Positions 45,040-52,993 of a stretch of 64,000 nucleotides of DNA are shown here, piece after piece. Source of the DNA: Streptomyces sp. LaPpAH-108 (GTDB lineage Bacteria > Actinomycetota > Actinomycetes > Streptomycetales > Streptomycetaceae); NCBI RefSeq assembly GCF_000373625.1, contig NZ_KB891994.1, forward strand, positions 496,001 to 560,000, read 5' to 3'. Below the pieces are notes generated by a model, which saw only the letters and a list, made by a program, of their open reading frames with translations, was not told the origin of the DNA and made no database searches. Made by a program: the position numbers and the translations under genes. How positions within the stretch are numbered: the stretch's first letter is position 1; the number at the start of each line of letters is the position of its first letter.

Positions 45040-46481
45040 ACTTCCCTGACCCGCAGCAGACACCCGACCTCCACAGCATGTGGGCGGACGCTCATGTCTC
45101 CTATTCCTCCCCCACCGGCCCCGTCGACTTGGGCCGTCCCCGCGGTGCACTGGCCGAACAAGAAACTGCGTGGCGAATCCGCCTGACCGAAACCGCGCCG
45201 AATGGTGGGTTGTTGGTCGAGAACAGCATGTTCGACGCGCTGCGCAGCGCCGACACTCTCCACCTTCTCCACGTCACGCAGTCCCTGGACCGCATCACGC
45301 GCCACGGCACACTCCGACCGTCCGGGGGGTGCTTGGTAGGAAGTATCTATTGCGCCCCTTTGACGCCTGCAGCGGAGGGACTCCGCATGCACAACCTCGC
45401 CGAATACATCCTCACAAAAGAGGCACCGGCCGCAGTAGCCCGCTCCTCGTTCCCCGGCCGGACGACGACACCGCTCGTGCTCCAGCTCAGCCTGCCAAAC
45501 CACACATATCGCGGACTCACCGGCATCGACTACCTGCGACTGGGGGCGATCCATCTCCGAAACTACCTCGACCGGGAGTTCCTCCTCGGCCGGGAGGAGC
45601 GGTACCTCCTTCGGGAAACCGTGGTGAACCGCGTGAAGAACTCGGTGGGGTTCTTGCATCTTGCGGCGACCATCGCCATCAAACCGGAACCGGCGGAGCA
45701 TGAGGCATTCTCCCGTCTACTCTCCGAAACGATTACCCGGCTCCCCATCCTGGGCTACATCTGTTTTGAAGCCCTATCCGAGTACCTCATGCTGTACTCC
45801 CGGTCTACGCAGACCCGACAGCTCGCAGAGCGAGGTGAACTCAACAACTGGCTCTCCAAGCAACTTCTCTTCGACGGTTCCCCAGGAACAACTGGCCATT
45901 TCGATCTGGCCCGCTTCCGCCCCGACTTCACCCGCCTGGAGGAGCTCCTGTATCAAATCGACCCGACTATCGACACGACCCACGCCGGCGCGCACCTCAC
46001 TGCCCGCATCAGCCACCTCACGGCAGCTCGCCTCCTCGGGTCAGAAACGCCGCCCGAAGAGGCACATCGGACCCGTTGGGACTTCGGCAACGTGGTGAAG
46101 TCCTTCGGCCCCCTCCTGGGCCACCTCATCCACCGTGAACTGCGCCGCTTCCGGCGCTATCCGGACTTCTATCATTTCTACGATCAGGACAAGGCGTTTC
46201 AGGCGTGGAACTACTGGAATCAGCTGGATATCCCGCTTCCCTTCAACGGGACCATCCCCAAAGGGGAGATCGGAATCAATCCAGCCTATCCCGACTTGCA
46301 ATATACTGCGTGGACAGCGGAACTCGGAGATGACGGTCTTCTCCATCTAGCCGAGGAAATCCCGCTGTGCCTCACTCCGCGCCTGGTCGGCACACAGTAC
46401 GGAATCATGCGTGATAGACGCACCTGGACCAGACGGACAGGGTCCACGGGAAACCGCGCACTCACAGACAGCAGCGTGTGA
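45036..46481 (+). CDS. Unknown fifth protein of the pPIWI_RE operon
   Basis: Protein of 481 aa, start ATG overlapping the PIWI stop by 4 bp, so it belongs to the operon. I do not recognise the family. Residues 75-110 read LHLLHVTQSLDRITRHGTLR followed by a Gly/Tyr segment (GSIYCAPL); the pattern H-x-T...I..G.L loosely recalls ADP-ribosyltransferase-like folds such as DarT or Tpt1. The middle is helical (RYLLRETVVNRVKNSVGFL). The C-terminal third has aromatic runs (DFYHFYDQDKAFQAWNYW) and PKGEIGINPAYPD. No signal peptide, membrane segment or cysteine cluster. It could be an effector, a nucleic-acid modifier or a structural partner. Moderately sure it is real, unsure of function. Confidence 0.75.
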   Translation: MNFPDPQQTPDLHSMWADAHVSYSSPTGPVDLGRPRGALAEQETAWRIRLTETAPNGGLLVENSMFDALRSADTLHLLHVTQSLDRITRHGTLRPSGGCLVGSIYCAPLTPAAEGLRMHNLAEYILTKEAPAAVARSSFPGRTTTPLVLQLSLPNHTYRGLTGIDYLRLGAIHLRNYLDREFLLGREERYLLRETVVNRVKNSVGFLHLAATIAIKPEPAEHEAFSRLLSETITRLPILGYICFEALSEYLMLYSRSTQTRQLAERGELNNWLSKQLLFDGSPGTTGHFDLARFRPDFTRLEELLYQIDPTIDTTHAGAHLTARISHLTAARLLGSETPPEEAHRTRWDFGNVVKSFGPLLGHLIHRELRRFRRYPDFYHFYDQDKAFQAWNYWNQLDIPLPFNGTIPKGEIGINPAYPDLQYTAWTAELGDDGLLHLAEEIPLCLTPRLVGTQYGIMRDRRTWTRRTGSTGNRALTDSSV

Positions 46482-46541
46482 CAGCACGGCCCGAGCGTCA
46501 TCCGCGATGATCCTTCACCTGGAGCACACGCATACGGGTCT

Positions 46542-46576
46542 ACACACCGCCGCCGTCGCCCGCCACGGCGGTGTGT
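46542..46576 (+). terminator. Terminator of pPIWI_RE operon
   Basis: ACACACCGCCG (46542-46552) and CGGCGGTGTGT (46566-46576): perfect 11-bp stem, 13-nt loop, starting 61 bp past the last stop. The rest of 46482-46725 shows no gene, tRNA or integration site that I can support. Confidence 0.75.
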
Positions 46577-46725
46577 CTGCACGGACGTGGCAAGCAGCGT
46601 CTTCAACGTCCTGTGGCTAGTACCTTGCAGTACGAGGTCTCGGACACCGTGCCATCGCGAGTGAGCTCCTACTACCCTGCTTGGCTTCCTCGGCAGACGA
46701 AGAGGCGCTCTGCTGGCAGCATGCG

Positions 46726-47546
46726 CTAGTCCAGATCCGCCTGCCAAAGATCCGGCCCGAACACCTCGTACTGGATGTCCTCCGGTGCCACCCCCTGTTC
46801 GAGGAGGCGGGTGCGGACTGCCTGCATGAAGGGGAGGGGGCCGCAAAGGTAGTAGAGGGCGTCGTCGGGGAGGTCGATGTCCCGGACGTCGATGTGGCCT
46901 TCGAAGACGCCGCTCAGGGTTCCATGGTTTCGGCGCCGGTCTCGTACCAGGCGTAGAGTTCCGCGTCGCGCATCTCCAGAACGTCACTGCCGACCTGGCG
47001 GCGCAGGGGAAAGGACGCCTCGTCGAGGTCGTCACGGTGTCGCCCACCTGGACGACCTCGTGCAGGAGGGTCGACATCTCGCCGGTGGAGCCGATGCCGT
47101 CGCCGCGGACGCACTTGACCGAGAACTGGCGGTGTTCGCCCTCGTCGGCGCGGGTCAGGCTGTACTGGCGCGGCTGGCGGACCCCGTCCGGCAGCCGCAT
47201 CCGTACGGTGACGTACTGGCCGGACAGGGAACTCTTCACCAGGCGGTCGTCGATCCACTTCAGTACGAAGGTGACCACGTCGGCGGTCTCGCGGATCTTC
47301 TTCTCGACCTGCCACTCCCGCCACACCGTCTCGGGCCGCGCGCCGCGCGCGCTGTGGAGGCCGCGCGCCGCGCGCGCTGTGGAGGCCGCGCGCCTCGTTG
47401 GTCAGGGAGTCGGCCATCAGCCAGTAGACCTCGTCCCAGGCGGCGGCGACCTCGGGGGTGCCCGCCGAGTACGTCGCCGATGGCCCACATCAGGTGGTCG
47501 TGGACGATCTGGTACTGGTCGGGGCGGATGCCGAGCGACAGGCCTC
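46726..47546 (-). pseudogene. hmp: Degenerate flavohaemoprotein (Hmp, nitric oxide dioxygenase)
   Basis: Pieces of one gene are spread over three frames. Reading 5' to 3': the end of the globin domain (SLGIRPDQYQIVHDHLMWAI); after a frameshift near 47465, TPEVAAAWDEVYWLMADSL; after a 25-bp tandem duplication at 47341-47390, the FAD domain start WREWQVEKKIRETADVVTF through QPRQYSLTRADEGEHRQF. An internal deletion of roughly 60 codons near 47010 joins this to LRRQVGSDVLEMRDAELYAW. After another frameshift near 46920, the NAD-domain end DDALYYLCGPLPFMQAV and EDIQYEVFGPDLWQ follow, with stop TAG at 46726-46728. The N-terminal haem-binding part of the globin is absent. At least five lesions; certainly non-functional. 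Intact homologues detoxify NO. Confidence 0.85.
47341..47390. repeat. Perfect 25-bp tandem duplication inside hmp pseudogene
   Basis: Two adjacent identical 25-bp copies, 47341-47365 and 47366-47390, each containing GCGCGCTGTGGAGGCC. Because 25 is not a multiple of 3, the duplication shifts the reading frame at the globin/FAD-domain junction. Identity of the copies implies a recent event compared with the other lesions. Confidence 0.92.
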
Positions 47547-47759
47547 CCCGGCCGGGGCACGGCACCCCTGAGCGGCGCGGAACCGCGGACGGAGGAAGGT
47601 CCTCCGGGTGAATGATGCCGAGGGTGAGCCTGGGCCGGGGCCGGGCAGTCGCCTGCGGGAGGTGGTCCTCCACCGCGGCCGGGGCCTCGGGCGTTCCCCA
47701 CCCAACGTATGCCGCGGGCGGGAACCGGGCGAGTCGGACACCGCCCCGCTGACTCCCCC

Positions 47760-48092
47760 TCAGGCCCCCACCACCACCGTCAGCAGCACCGTGGAGTCCT
47801 CCAGCGCCTCCAGCCCGTGCCGGGTGGGCGGTACGACGAGGAAGTCGCCGGTGCGGCCGTCCCAGGAGGTCTCGTCGGTGGTGAGGCGGACCCGGCCGCC
47901 GAGGACCTGGACGGTCGCCTCGCCCGGGTTCTGGTGTTCGGCGAGGACGGTTCCGGCGGTCAGGGCCATGAGGGTCTGCCGCAGCATGTGTTCGTGGCCG
48001 CCGTAGACGGTGGTCGCGCTGCGGCCGGTGGAGGCCTCCTTCGCGCGCTGGAGCTGTGTGCGGGCCTCGGCGTCCAGGGAGAGCTTGCGCAT
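47760..48092 (-). CDS. Cupin-domain protein
   Basis: Small beta-barrel protein, 110 aa. The cupin core is LMALTAGTVLAEHQNPGEATVQVLGG then GDFLVVPPTRHGLEALEDS, recognised by its glycine turns and the two-strand spacing. The first motif has AEHQNPGEATV, so the usual HxH pair is reduced to one His with Gln/Glu nearby; the second motif keeps a His (TRHG). A metal site is therefore possible but atypical. ATG 48092; GGAG 12 nt upstream. Cytosolic. It follows the repeat-protein gene on the same strand. Likely a stress- or redox-linked small cupin; no specific activity can be assigned. Confidence 0.85.
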   Translation of the reverse strand: MRKLSLDAEARTQLQRAKEASTGRSATTVYGGHEHMLRQTLMALTAGTVLAEHQNPGEATVQVLGGRVRLTTDETSWDGRTGDFLVVPPTRHGLEALEDSTVLLTVVVGA

Positions 48093-48222
48093 GGGTCGTC
48101 CGTTCTCCGGAGATGTCGGCACCTGGCAGATGCGACCTGGCAAGGGCAACGATGCCGGACGGTCCCGGGCACGGCACTGCCGGAGACCTCTTCCTCGGGC
48201 CTCCGGCAGCCGCTCCCACGGA

Positions 48223-49023
48223 TCAGCCTCCTGTCGTCGCACCCGTGGTGGTCGCGCCGGTGCCGCCACCGCCGCCACCTGTGGTCGCCCCGGTCGTCGT
48301 GGCACCGGTTCCGCCGCCACCGCCGGTCGTCGCACCGGTCGTGGTCGCGCCGGTGCCGCCACCGCCACCGGTCGTCGCACCGGTCGTGGTCGCGCCGGTG
48401 CCGCCACCGCCGCCCGTAGTCGCCCCTGTCGTCGTGGCGCCCGTCCCTCCGCCACCGCCGGTCGTCGCACCGGTCGTCGTGGCACCGGTTCCGCCGCCGC
48501 CACCGGTGGTGGCGCCCGTGGTCGTGGCGCCCGTGCCGCCCGCTCCGCCCGTGGTCGCGCCGGTCGTGGTGGCGCCCGTGCCACCGCCGCCACCGGTCGT
48601 CGCACCGGTCGTGGTCGCGCCGGTGCTGCCGCCCGCTGTCGTGGTCGCGCCGGTCGTGGTGGCACCCGTGGTGGTGGTCGCACCTGTCGTCGTGGTGGTC
48701 GCGCCGGTCGTGGTCGCGCCCGTGCCACCGCCGCCGCCGGTGGTCGCGCCCGTGGTGGTCGCGCCGGTGCCGCCTCCGCCGCCGCGGTGGCAGAACTTCG
48801 GGTTCACCAGCATGCCGGTCTTGGCGTCGACCGTGACGACCTTGCCGTGCCGTACGACGAACTTGCAGACCACGTTGGGTGTGTTCGCCGACGCCGAGGA
48901 CGGCGCCTTCGGTGTGTCGGCTGTCGCCCCGACGGCCATCACGCCGCCTGTTCCGACGAGTGCCGCAGCCAGGTAGGTGGCGCCGACCGCCTTGGGTACG
49001 TGCCTCCACTTGCGCGCCGCCAT
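48223..49023 (-). CDS. Secreted Gly/Thr-rich repeat protein
   Basis: Protein of 266 aa. The N-terminal signal peptide runs MAARKWRHVPKAVGATYLAAALVG...GATA. A short mature domain of about 45 aa with two Cys (VVCKFVVRHGKVVTVDAKTG; PKFCHRGG) follows. Residues 81-266 consist almost only of the unit GGGGGTGATTTGATT and variants, about ten times. Composition is nearly pure Gly, Thr and Ala, so the tail is a flexible, probably glycosylatable stalk or fibre. ATG 49023 has GAGGGAGG upstream. Function unknown; a surface or matrix role is a guess. Copy number is expected to vary between strains because the units are near-identical at DNA level. Confidence 0.8.
   Translation of the reverse strand: MAARKWRHVPKAVGATYLAAALVGTGGVMAVGATADTPKAPSSASANTPNVVCKFVVRHGKVVTVDAKTGMLVNPKFCHRGGGGGTGATTTGATTGGGGGTGATTTGATTTTTGATTTTGATTTGATTTAGGSTGATTTGATTGGGGGTGATTTGATTGGAGGTGATTTGATTGGGGGTGATTTGATTGGGGGTGATTTGATTGGGGGTGATTTGATTGGGGGTGATTTGATTGGGGGTGATTTGATTGGGGGGTGATTTGATTGG
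48236..48786. repeat. Coding tandem repeat with 45-bp period
   Basis: About 550 bp of imperfect 45-bp repeats (GTCGTCGCACCGGTCGTGGT-type units alternating with GCCGCCACCGCC-type units), encoding the Gly/Thr tail on the minus strand. On the plus strand the same DNA reads as a PPPPVVAPVVVAPV repeat, which is a shadow. Confidence 0.85.
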
Positions 49024-49267
49024 GATGCCTCCCTCTGGGGATTGGCCAGGTACTTCTCCAAGCTGAGGGACGGGCCATGACCGGGGCGTTGGTCCAGCGT
49101 GACACCGGCGTGACGCCGCGCGGGCCGCCCTGCGGGGGACCGGCCCGTTCGGCCCAGCAGAAAGTTCTTCCTGCCGCGCGGATTCCTATGCTGATCACAC
49201 GGTCGCCGATCGCCCCGTACCAAGAGACGGCCGCCGCGAGGCGGAACCCCGGACCAAGGGGAGCACT

Positions 49268-49987
49268 GTGGAGCAACGCAAGGGCGTGGGTGAGACCGGG
49301 CTGCGGGACGCCGCTCCGCACGAGCGGCCGTACGCGGGCGGGGTGCTGGCGCCGGGGCCGAACGGCTCGTGGTCCATACCCTCGCGGCTGGTGCTCGCCG
49401 GGGTCCTCGTGGTCGCGACGACCGCCGTGGCGGTGCACCTGCTGCTCCTCTTTCTCTATCTGGCCCCCGCGAACGCCGTCAGCCGGAATCACACCGCTCT
49501 CGTGAACGGTTACGTCTATCCCGAGTTCGACCAGAACTGGAAGCTGTTCGCCCCCAACCCGCTCCAGGGCAACATCACCGTCGACGCGCGCGCCCAGGTA
49601 CGGCTGCCGGACGGCTCCGTGGGCACGACCGGCTGGACCTCCCTCACCGGGCAGGACCTCGCCGAGATCCGGGACAACCCGGCCCCCAGCCACGCCCACC
49701 AGAATCTGCTCCGGCAGGCCTGGGACTTCTTCACCCGCACCCACGACGCCAAGGGCGCGCCCCTCGGCCTGCGCGGCGAGCTGGCGCAGGACTACGTCCG
49801 CCGGATCGCGGCGCAGCGGCTCGGCCCGCAGCAGCTCGACGGCCAGATCGTCGCGGTGCAGCTGCGCTCCACGTACCACCCGATCGCGCCCCCGGCGTGG
49901 AGCGGCGAGAGCGAAGAGAGCGACGACACGCGGACGACCACCGAGACACAGGCGTGGTGGCCGGTGACCGAGGAGGACTTCCGTTGA
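49268..49987 (+). CDS. DUF5819-family single-pass membrane protein
   Basis: Protein of 239 aa. A cytosolic N-terminus of about 40 residues is followed by a transmembrane segment (SRLVLAGVLVVATTAVAVHLLLLFLYLAP, residues about 39-67). An extracytoplasmic domain then contains EFDQNWKLFAPNPLQGN, the hallmark of DUF5819 as I remember it. Start GTG 49268 with GGGGAG upstream. The stop overlaps the TTG start of the HTTM gene (TTGA). The two are a conserved pair in Streptomyces, presumably acting together at the membrane. Molecular role unknown. Confidence 0.85.
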   Translation: MEQRKGVGETGLRDAAPHERPYAGGVLAPGPNGSWSIPSRLVLAGVLVVATTAVAVHLLLLFLYLAPANAVSRNHTALVNGYVYPEFDQNWKLFAPNPLQGNITVDARAQVRLPDGSVGTTGWTSLTGQDLAEIRDNPAPSHAHQNLLRQAWDFFTRTHDAKGAPLGLRGELAQDYVRRIAAQRLGPQQLDGQIVAVQLRSTYHPIAPPAWSGESEESDDTRTTTETQAWWPVTEEDFR

Positions 49988-51237
49988 CCGCCGACACGGA
50001 CACCGGACGGGCGCCCTCGCCCTTCAAGGGCATGAGCAAGCGGGTCGACGCGCGGATCGTCAGGTATCTGAACGCCATCACGGGCCGGACCCTGTTCCCC
50101 TACCAGGCGGCCGTCGTCCGCATCGGTTTCGCGCTCACCTTCCTCCTCTATCTGGTGCGCGAGTGGCCGCACCGGCAGGAGCTGTACGGCGCCGCCGGGC
50201 CGTGGTCCTTCGGGCTGGCCCAGCGGCTGCTCGACTCGAACGGCGCCTTCTCGGTGCTGATGTGGTCGGACACGAACTGGTGGTTCGAGCTGGTCTACAA
50301 CGGGACGATCCTGGTGTGCCTGGGGCTGCTGCTCGGCTGGCACACCCGCACGATGTCCCTGCTGTACATGGTGGGCGTGCTCTCGCTGCTGAACCGCAGC
50401 GTCCTGCTGGGCGACGGCGGCGACACCCTGATCCATCTGGTGGCGAGCTATCTGGTGCTCACCCGGTGCGGCACGGTGTGGTCGCTGGACGCCCGGCGGC
50501 GACGGCGCGCGGAGGCCCACCACACCACCGCCACCACTGCCACCACCGGCGACCCCGTGAGCGTGGCCCTGTGGGCGTTCCTCGGCGCGGCCCTCGCGGT
50601 GGCGCAGGCGACCGGATTCGCGGAACTCCACTGGGGCTGGGCGCTGTTCCTGTGGGGGATGTGGGCGATCCAGGCGCTGTGGTTCTGGGCGGAACGCGGC
50701 ACGTTCACCGAGGTGCGGGGCGTGCTCGACGCCACGGCGAACATCGTGCACAACGCGGCGCTGCTGCTGATCGCCGCGCAGGTCTGCATCCTGTACGCGA
50801 CGGCGGGCCTGTACAAGATCCAGGGTGCCCGCTGGCAGGACGGCACGGCGGTCCACTACCCGCTGCATCTCGACTACTTCAGGCCGTGGGCCCCGCTGTC
50901 CGGCACGCTCGACAGCAGCGGGCTGCTCATCACGGCGATCACCTACGGCACGGTGATCCTCCAGGTCGCCTTCCCCTTCACCCTGCTCAACCGCCGTGTG
51001 AAGAACGTGCTGTTGCCCGTCCTGATGGCCGAGCACGCCTCGATCGCGGTGCTGTGCGGGCTGCCGTTCTTCTCCATGGCGATGGTGTTCGCCGACGCGG
51101 TGTTCCTGCCGACGAGCTTCCTGCGCTGGTTCGGCGACGGTACGGCGGACGCGGCACGGCGGTTGTTCCGGCGCATCCCCTATCCCCGCAGCGCCGCTCC
51201 CCCGTCACCGGCCCACCGCAGCCGGGCCACGAGCTGA
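49984..51237 (+). CDS. HTTM-domain (vitamin K-dependent carboxylase-like) membrane protein
   Basis: Protein of 417 aa with the HTTM domain: multiple transmembrane segments starting TLFPYQAAVVRIGFALTFLLYL, then AAGPWSFG and LLNRSVLLGDGGDTLIHLV, and AAQVCILYATAGLYKIQGARWQDGTA, all typical HTTM signatures. The rare start TTG at 49984 is chosen because it overlaps the previous stop and AGGAGG lies 7 nt upstream; the frame is open further upstream without meaning. HTTM proteins are related to gamma-glutamyl carboxylase, but bacterial members have no assigned reaction. A conserved partner of DUF5819. The 3' end overlaps the convergent SARP gene by 58 bp. Confidence 0.87.
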   Translation: MTADTDTGRAPSPFKGMSKRVDARIVRYLNAITGRTLFPYQAAVVRIGFALTFLLYLVREWPHRQELYGAAGPWSFGLAQRLLDSNGAFSVLMWSDTNWWFELVYNGTILVCLGLLLGWHTRTMSLLYMVGVLSLLNRSVLLGDGGDTLIHLVASYLVLTRCGTVWSLDARRRRRAEAHHTTATTATTGDPVSVALWAFLGAALAVAQATGFAELHWGWALFLWGMWAIQALWFWAERGTFTEVRGVLDATANIVHNAALLLIAAQVCILYATAGLYKIQGARWQDGTAVHYPLHLDYFRPWAPLSGTLDSSGLLITAITYGTVILQVAFPFTLLNRRVKNVLLPVLMAEHASIAVLCGLPFFSMAMVFADAVFLPTSFLRWFGDGTADAARRLFRRIPYPRSAAPPSPAHRSRATS

Positions 51238-51965
51238 TGCAGCCGCTGGGTGGGGCACAGGCCGAGTTCGTCGCGCAGGCGCCGTACGTACCGTTCGAAG
51301 TGGTGCACGGCCTCCGAGGGGTTGCCCTCCGCCAAGTAGGCGCGGATCAGGGAGGCTTGGCTGCTCTCGCGCAGGGGGTCGGCCTGGACGGCGGCCTGGG
51401 CGGCGACGACCGCGCCCGCGAACTCGGCGGCGTCGATGAAGGCTTCGGTCAGGGACTCCAGGGCGTGCAGACGCAGTTGCCGCCAGTGCTCGCCCTCAAG
51501 GAGGGCCCATTCGTCGTACCAGCCGGGGAGCAGATCGGCCGAGAGCTGGTCCACGGTCGCCGTGCTGAGGCGGAGGGCCGCGGGGCGCCCGCCGGGGTCG
51601 AGCAGCCCCTGGGCGAGGACGCGGGCGTCGCGCAGGTCCACGGTGACGCCGGGGGCGAGGCGCAGATCGGTCGGGGTGATGTCCAGCGCGCGCCTGCCGA
51701 GGCAGCCGAGCCGGGACAGGGCCGCCCGCAGATTGGTGTACGCGCAGTGCTCGGGCACTTTGGGCCACAGGCTGCCGGCGATCAGCCCCCGGGGCACGGG
51801 GGCGCGGTAGTTGAGCGCGATGAACGCCAGCAGGCGTCGTGAGCCCACCGGCATGATCACCGGTGAGTCGTTGACGACGAGGTCGAAACCACCCAGGAGA
51901 GCAATGCGCACGGAGGGCTTGATCTTCACGTCTCTGGACGTGATGGCATGATCACGTGCGGTCAT
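51180..51965 (-). CDS. SARP-type regulator (winged helix plus bacterial transcriptional activation domain)
   Basis: Protein of 261 aa. An OmpR-like winged helix at about residues 15-100 (RIALLGGFDLVVNDSPVIMPVGSRRLLAFIAL...) is followed by a BTAD domain at 105-255 (LLPGWYDEWALLEGEHWRQLRLHALESL...; LRDELGLCPTQRLHQLV). Length and order match SARPs, which activate secondary-metabolite clusters, though no biosynthetic cluster is in the window. ATG 51965 has GAGG upstream; ATG 52028 would add 21 residues. Convergent with the HTTM gene, overlapping its end by 58 bp. Confidence 0.87.
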   Translation of the reverse strand: MTARDHAITSRDVKIKPSVRIALLGGFDLVVNDSPVIMPVGSRRLLAFIALNYRAPVPRGLIAGSLWPKVPEHCAYTNLRAALSRLGCLGRRALDITPTDLRLAPGVTVDLRDARVLAQGLLDPGGRPAALRLSTATVDQLSADLLPGWYDEWALLEGEHWRQLRLHALESLTEAFIDAAEFAGAVVAAQAAVQADPLRESSQASLIRAYLAEGNPSEAVHHFERYVRRLRDELGLCPTQRLHQLVARLRWAGDGGAALRG

Positions 51966-52371
51966 ATCTGCCTCAGCGCGTAGAGGGGTCGGCCGCGCCG
52001 CGTGCCCGGCCGTGCGGCCGTTGCCCACAGGCGTGCGAACCGCAGACTCGCTGTGAGATCCAGCTTGCTTCCGCCGTGTCGGTTTGTCTAGTTATAGGCG
52101 TTAGTTGAAACCCTCAGGACCCGGTCGGGGCGGGCGGACGGGTCGGCGGCGCGGGCAGAGGTGGCGGACCAGGAGCAGCGGCACACGCCGCAACTCGCCG
52201 GAACCGGCCTGGAGTTCGGCCGGGGCGAGGAGAGCCGCAACGTCCACGGATACGGAGGCGCACCGGTGACGATCCCCATCTCCGGTGCGCACGCGGGGAG
52301 TTGGAGGCCGAGCGGCGGAGGTGGCGCGCCCCGGCCGGGACGCTGCCGCACGCTCGGCCGACCCGGGCGGG
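51966..52371. other. Intergenic stretch without a supported gene
   Basis: 406 bp between the SARP gene and the secreted DUF6299-like gene. The part up to about 52110 is less GC-rich and must contain the SARP promoter. Short frames on both strands from 52090 to 52370 lack ribosome sites and family features. No hairpin stands out. Confidence 0.5.
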
Positions 52372-52800
52372 TCAGTCCTCGACCAGCGTCACGTCCCGTT
52401 CGCCGCTCGCGTGGAACACCGGCAGGAAGGCGAGGCCCGAGGGGTGCAGCTCGGTGACGGTCGCCTCCACATGGGCCGGGCCGGGGAGCAGGGCGTCGTC
52501 CGGGACCTGGCCGGTGTTGGTCCAGCGGTGCCGGATGCCGTCGCACGTGGCCCGGGTGCCGCCGATGCCGTACTTCACACGGGAGTCGTCCTGGTCGACG
52601 GAGGAGCTGACGAACACCGGGCCGGTCGCGGACAGACAGCGGTAGGTGCCGGAGAGCGTCACGGTGCCGTCCTCCTCGATCGTGGCGACCGGGTCGACGG
52701 TGACGGTCTCGGACGGGGCCGCGACGGCCGCCGGTGCGGCGAGGGCGCACAGCAGCGCGGCGGCGCCGAGCACGGCGGCGAGGGCGGGGCGTACGGACAT
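52372..52800 (-). CDS. Small secreted protein (DUF6299-like)
   Basis: Protein of 142 aa with a clear signal peptide (MSVRPALAAVLGAAALLCALAAPAAVAA, cleavage near residue 28). The mature beta-rich domain begins ETVTVDPVATIEEDGTVTLSGTYRC and contains a second Cys (TRATCDGIRHRW), probably forming a disulfide. From memory the VTVDP...DGTVTLSGTYRC pattern is DUF6299. Function unknown. ATG 52800 followed upstream by GGGAGGC at a normal distance. Divergent from the PaaX-like gene. Confidence 0.82.
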   Translation of the reverse strand: MSVRPALAAVLGAAALLCALAAPAAVAAPSETVTVDPVATIEEDGTVTLSGTYRCLSATGPVFVSSSVDQDDSRVKYGIGGTRATCDGIRHRWTNTGQVPDDALLPGPAHVEATVTELHPSGLAFLPVFHASGERDVTLVED

Positions 52801-52993
52801 GGGGGTGCCTCCCGGTCGGATTCAAGGGGCCAGTCGGGTTCGAGGGGGTGGTTCCTGGGATGGGTTTCCCCCTCGGTGCCGGGCGCCCCGGGGCCGGGCG
52901 CGATCATCACCCGAGCGGTGGCACGTCACTGGGCCGGGCGTACCAGCCGCCCGTCACACCGGTGGTGACCAGCACTGATGTCGAAGATCTAAA

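Noticed and set aside
29725..46481. CRISPR array associated with the Cas4-like nuclease
   Set aside because: No regularly spaced repeats or other cas genes were seen anywhere in the island.
29366..46521. Possible direct repeat at island ends: CCTTCACCTG at 29366-29375 and 46512-46521
   Set aside because: Only 10 bp, no integrase or tRNA nearby and no extension of the match; likely chance.
47260..48219. 319-aa frame covering part of hmp and upstream DNA
   Set aside because: Only a short globin segment in it is meaningful; the remainder is antisense or intergenic, and the frame crosses the 25-bp duplication.
48056..48976. Plus-strand PPPPVVAPVVVAPV repeat protein
   Set aside because: Shadow of the minus-strand Gly/Thr repeat gene, which has the signal peptide and ribosome site; the plus frame has neither.
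52101..52292. Small minus-strand frame of 63 codons
   Set aside because: No ribosome site, no recognisable features, and overlapping frames on both strands are equally long.
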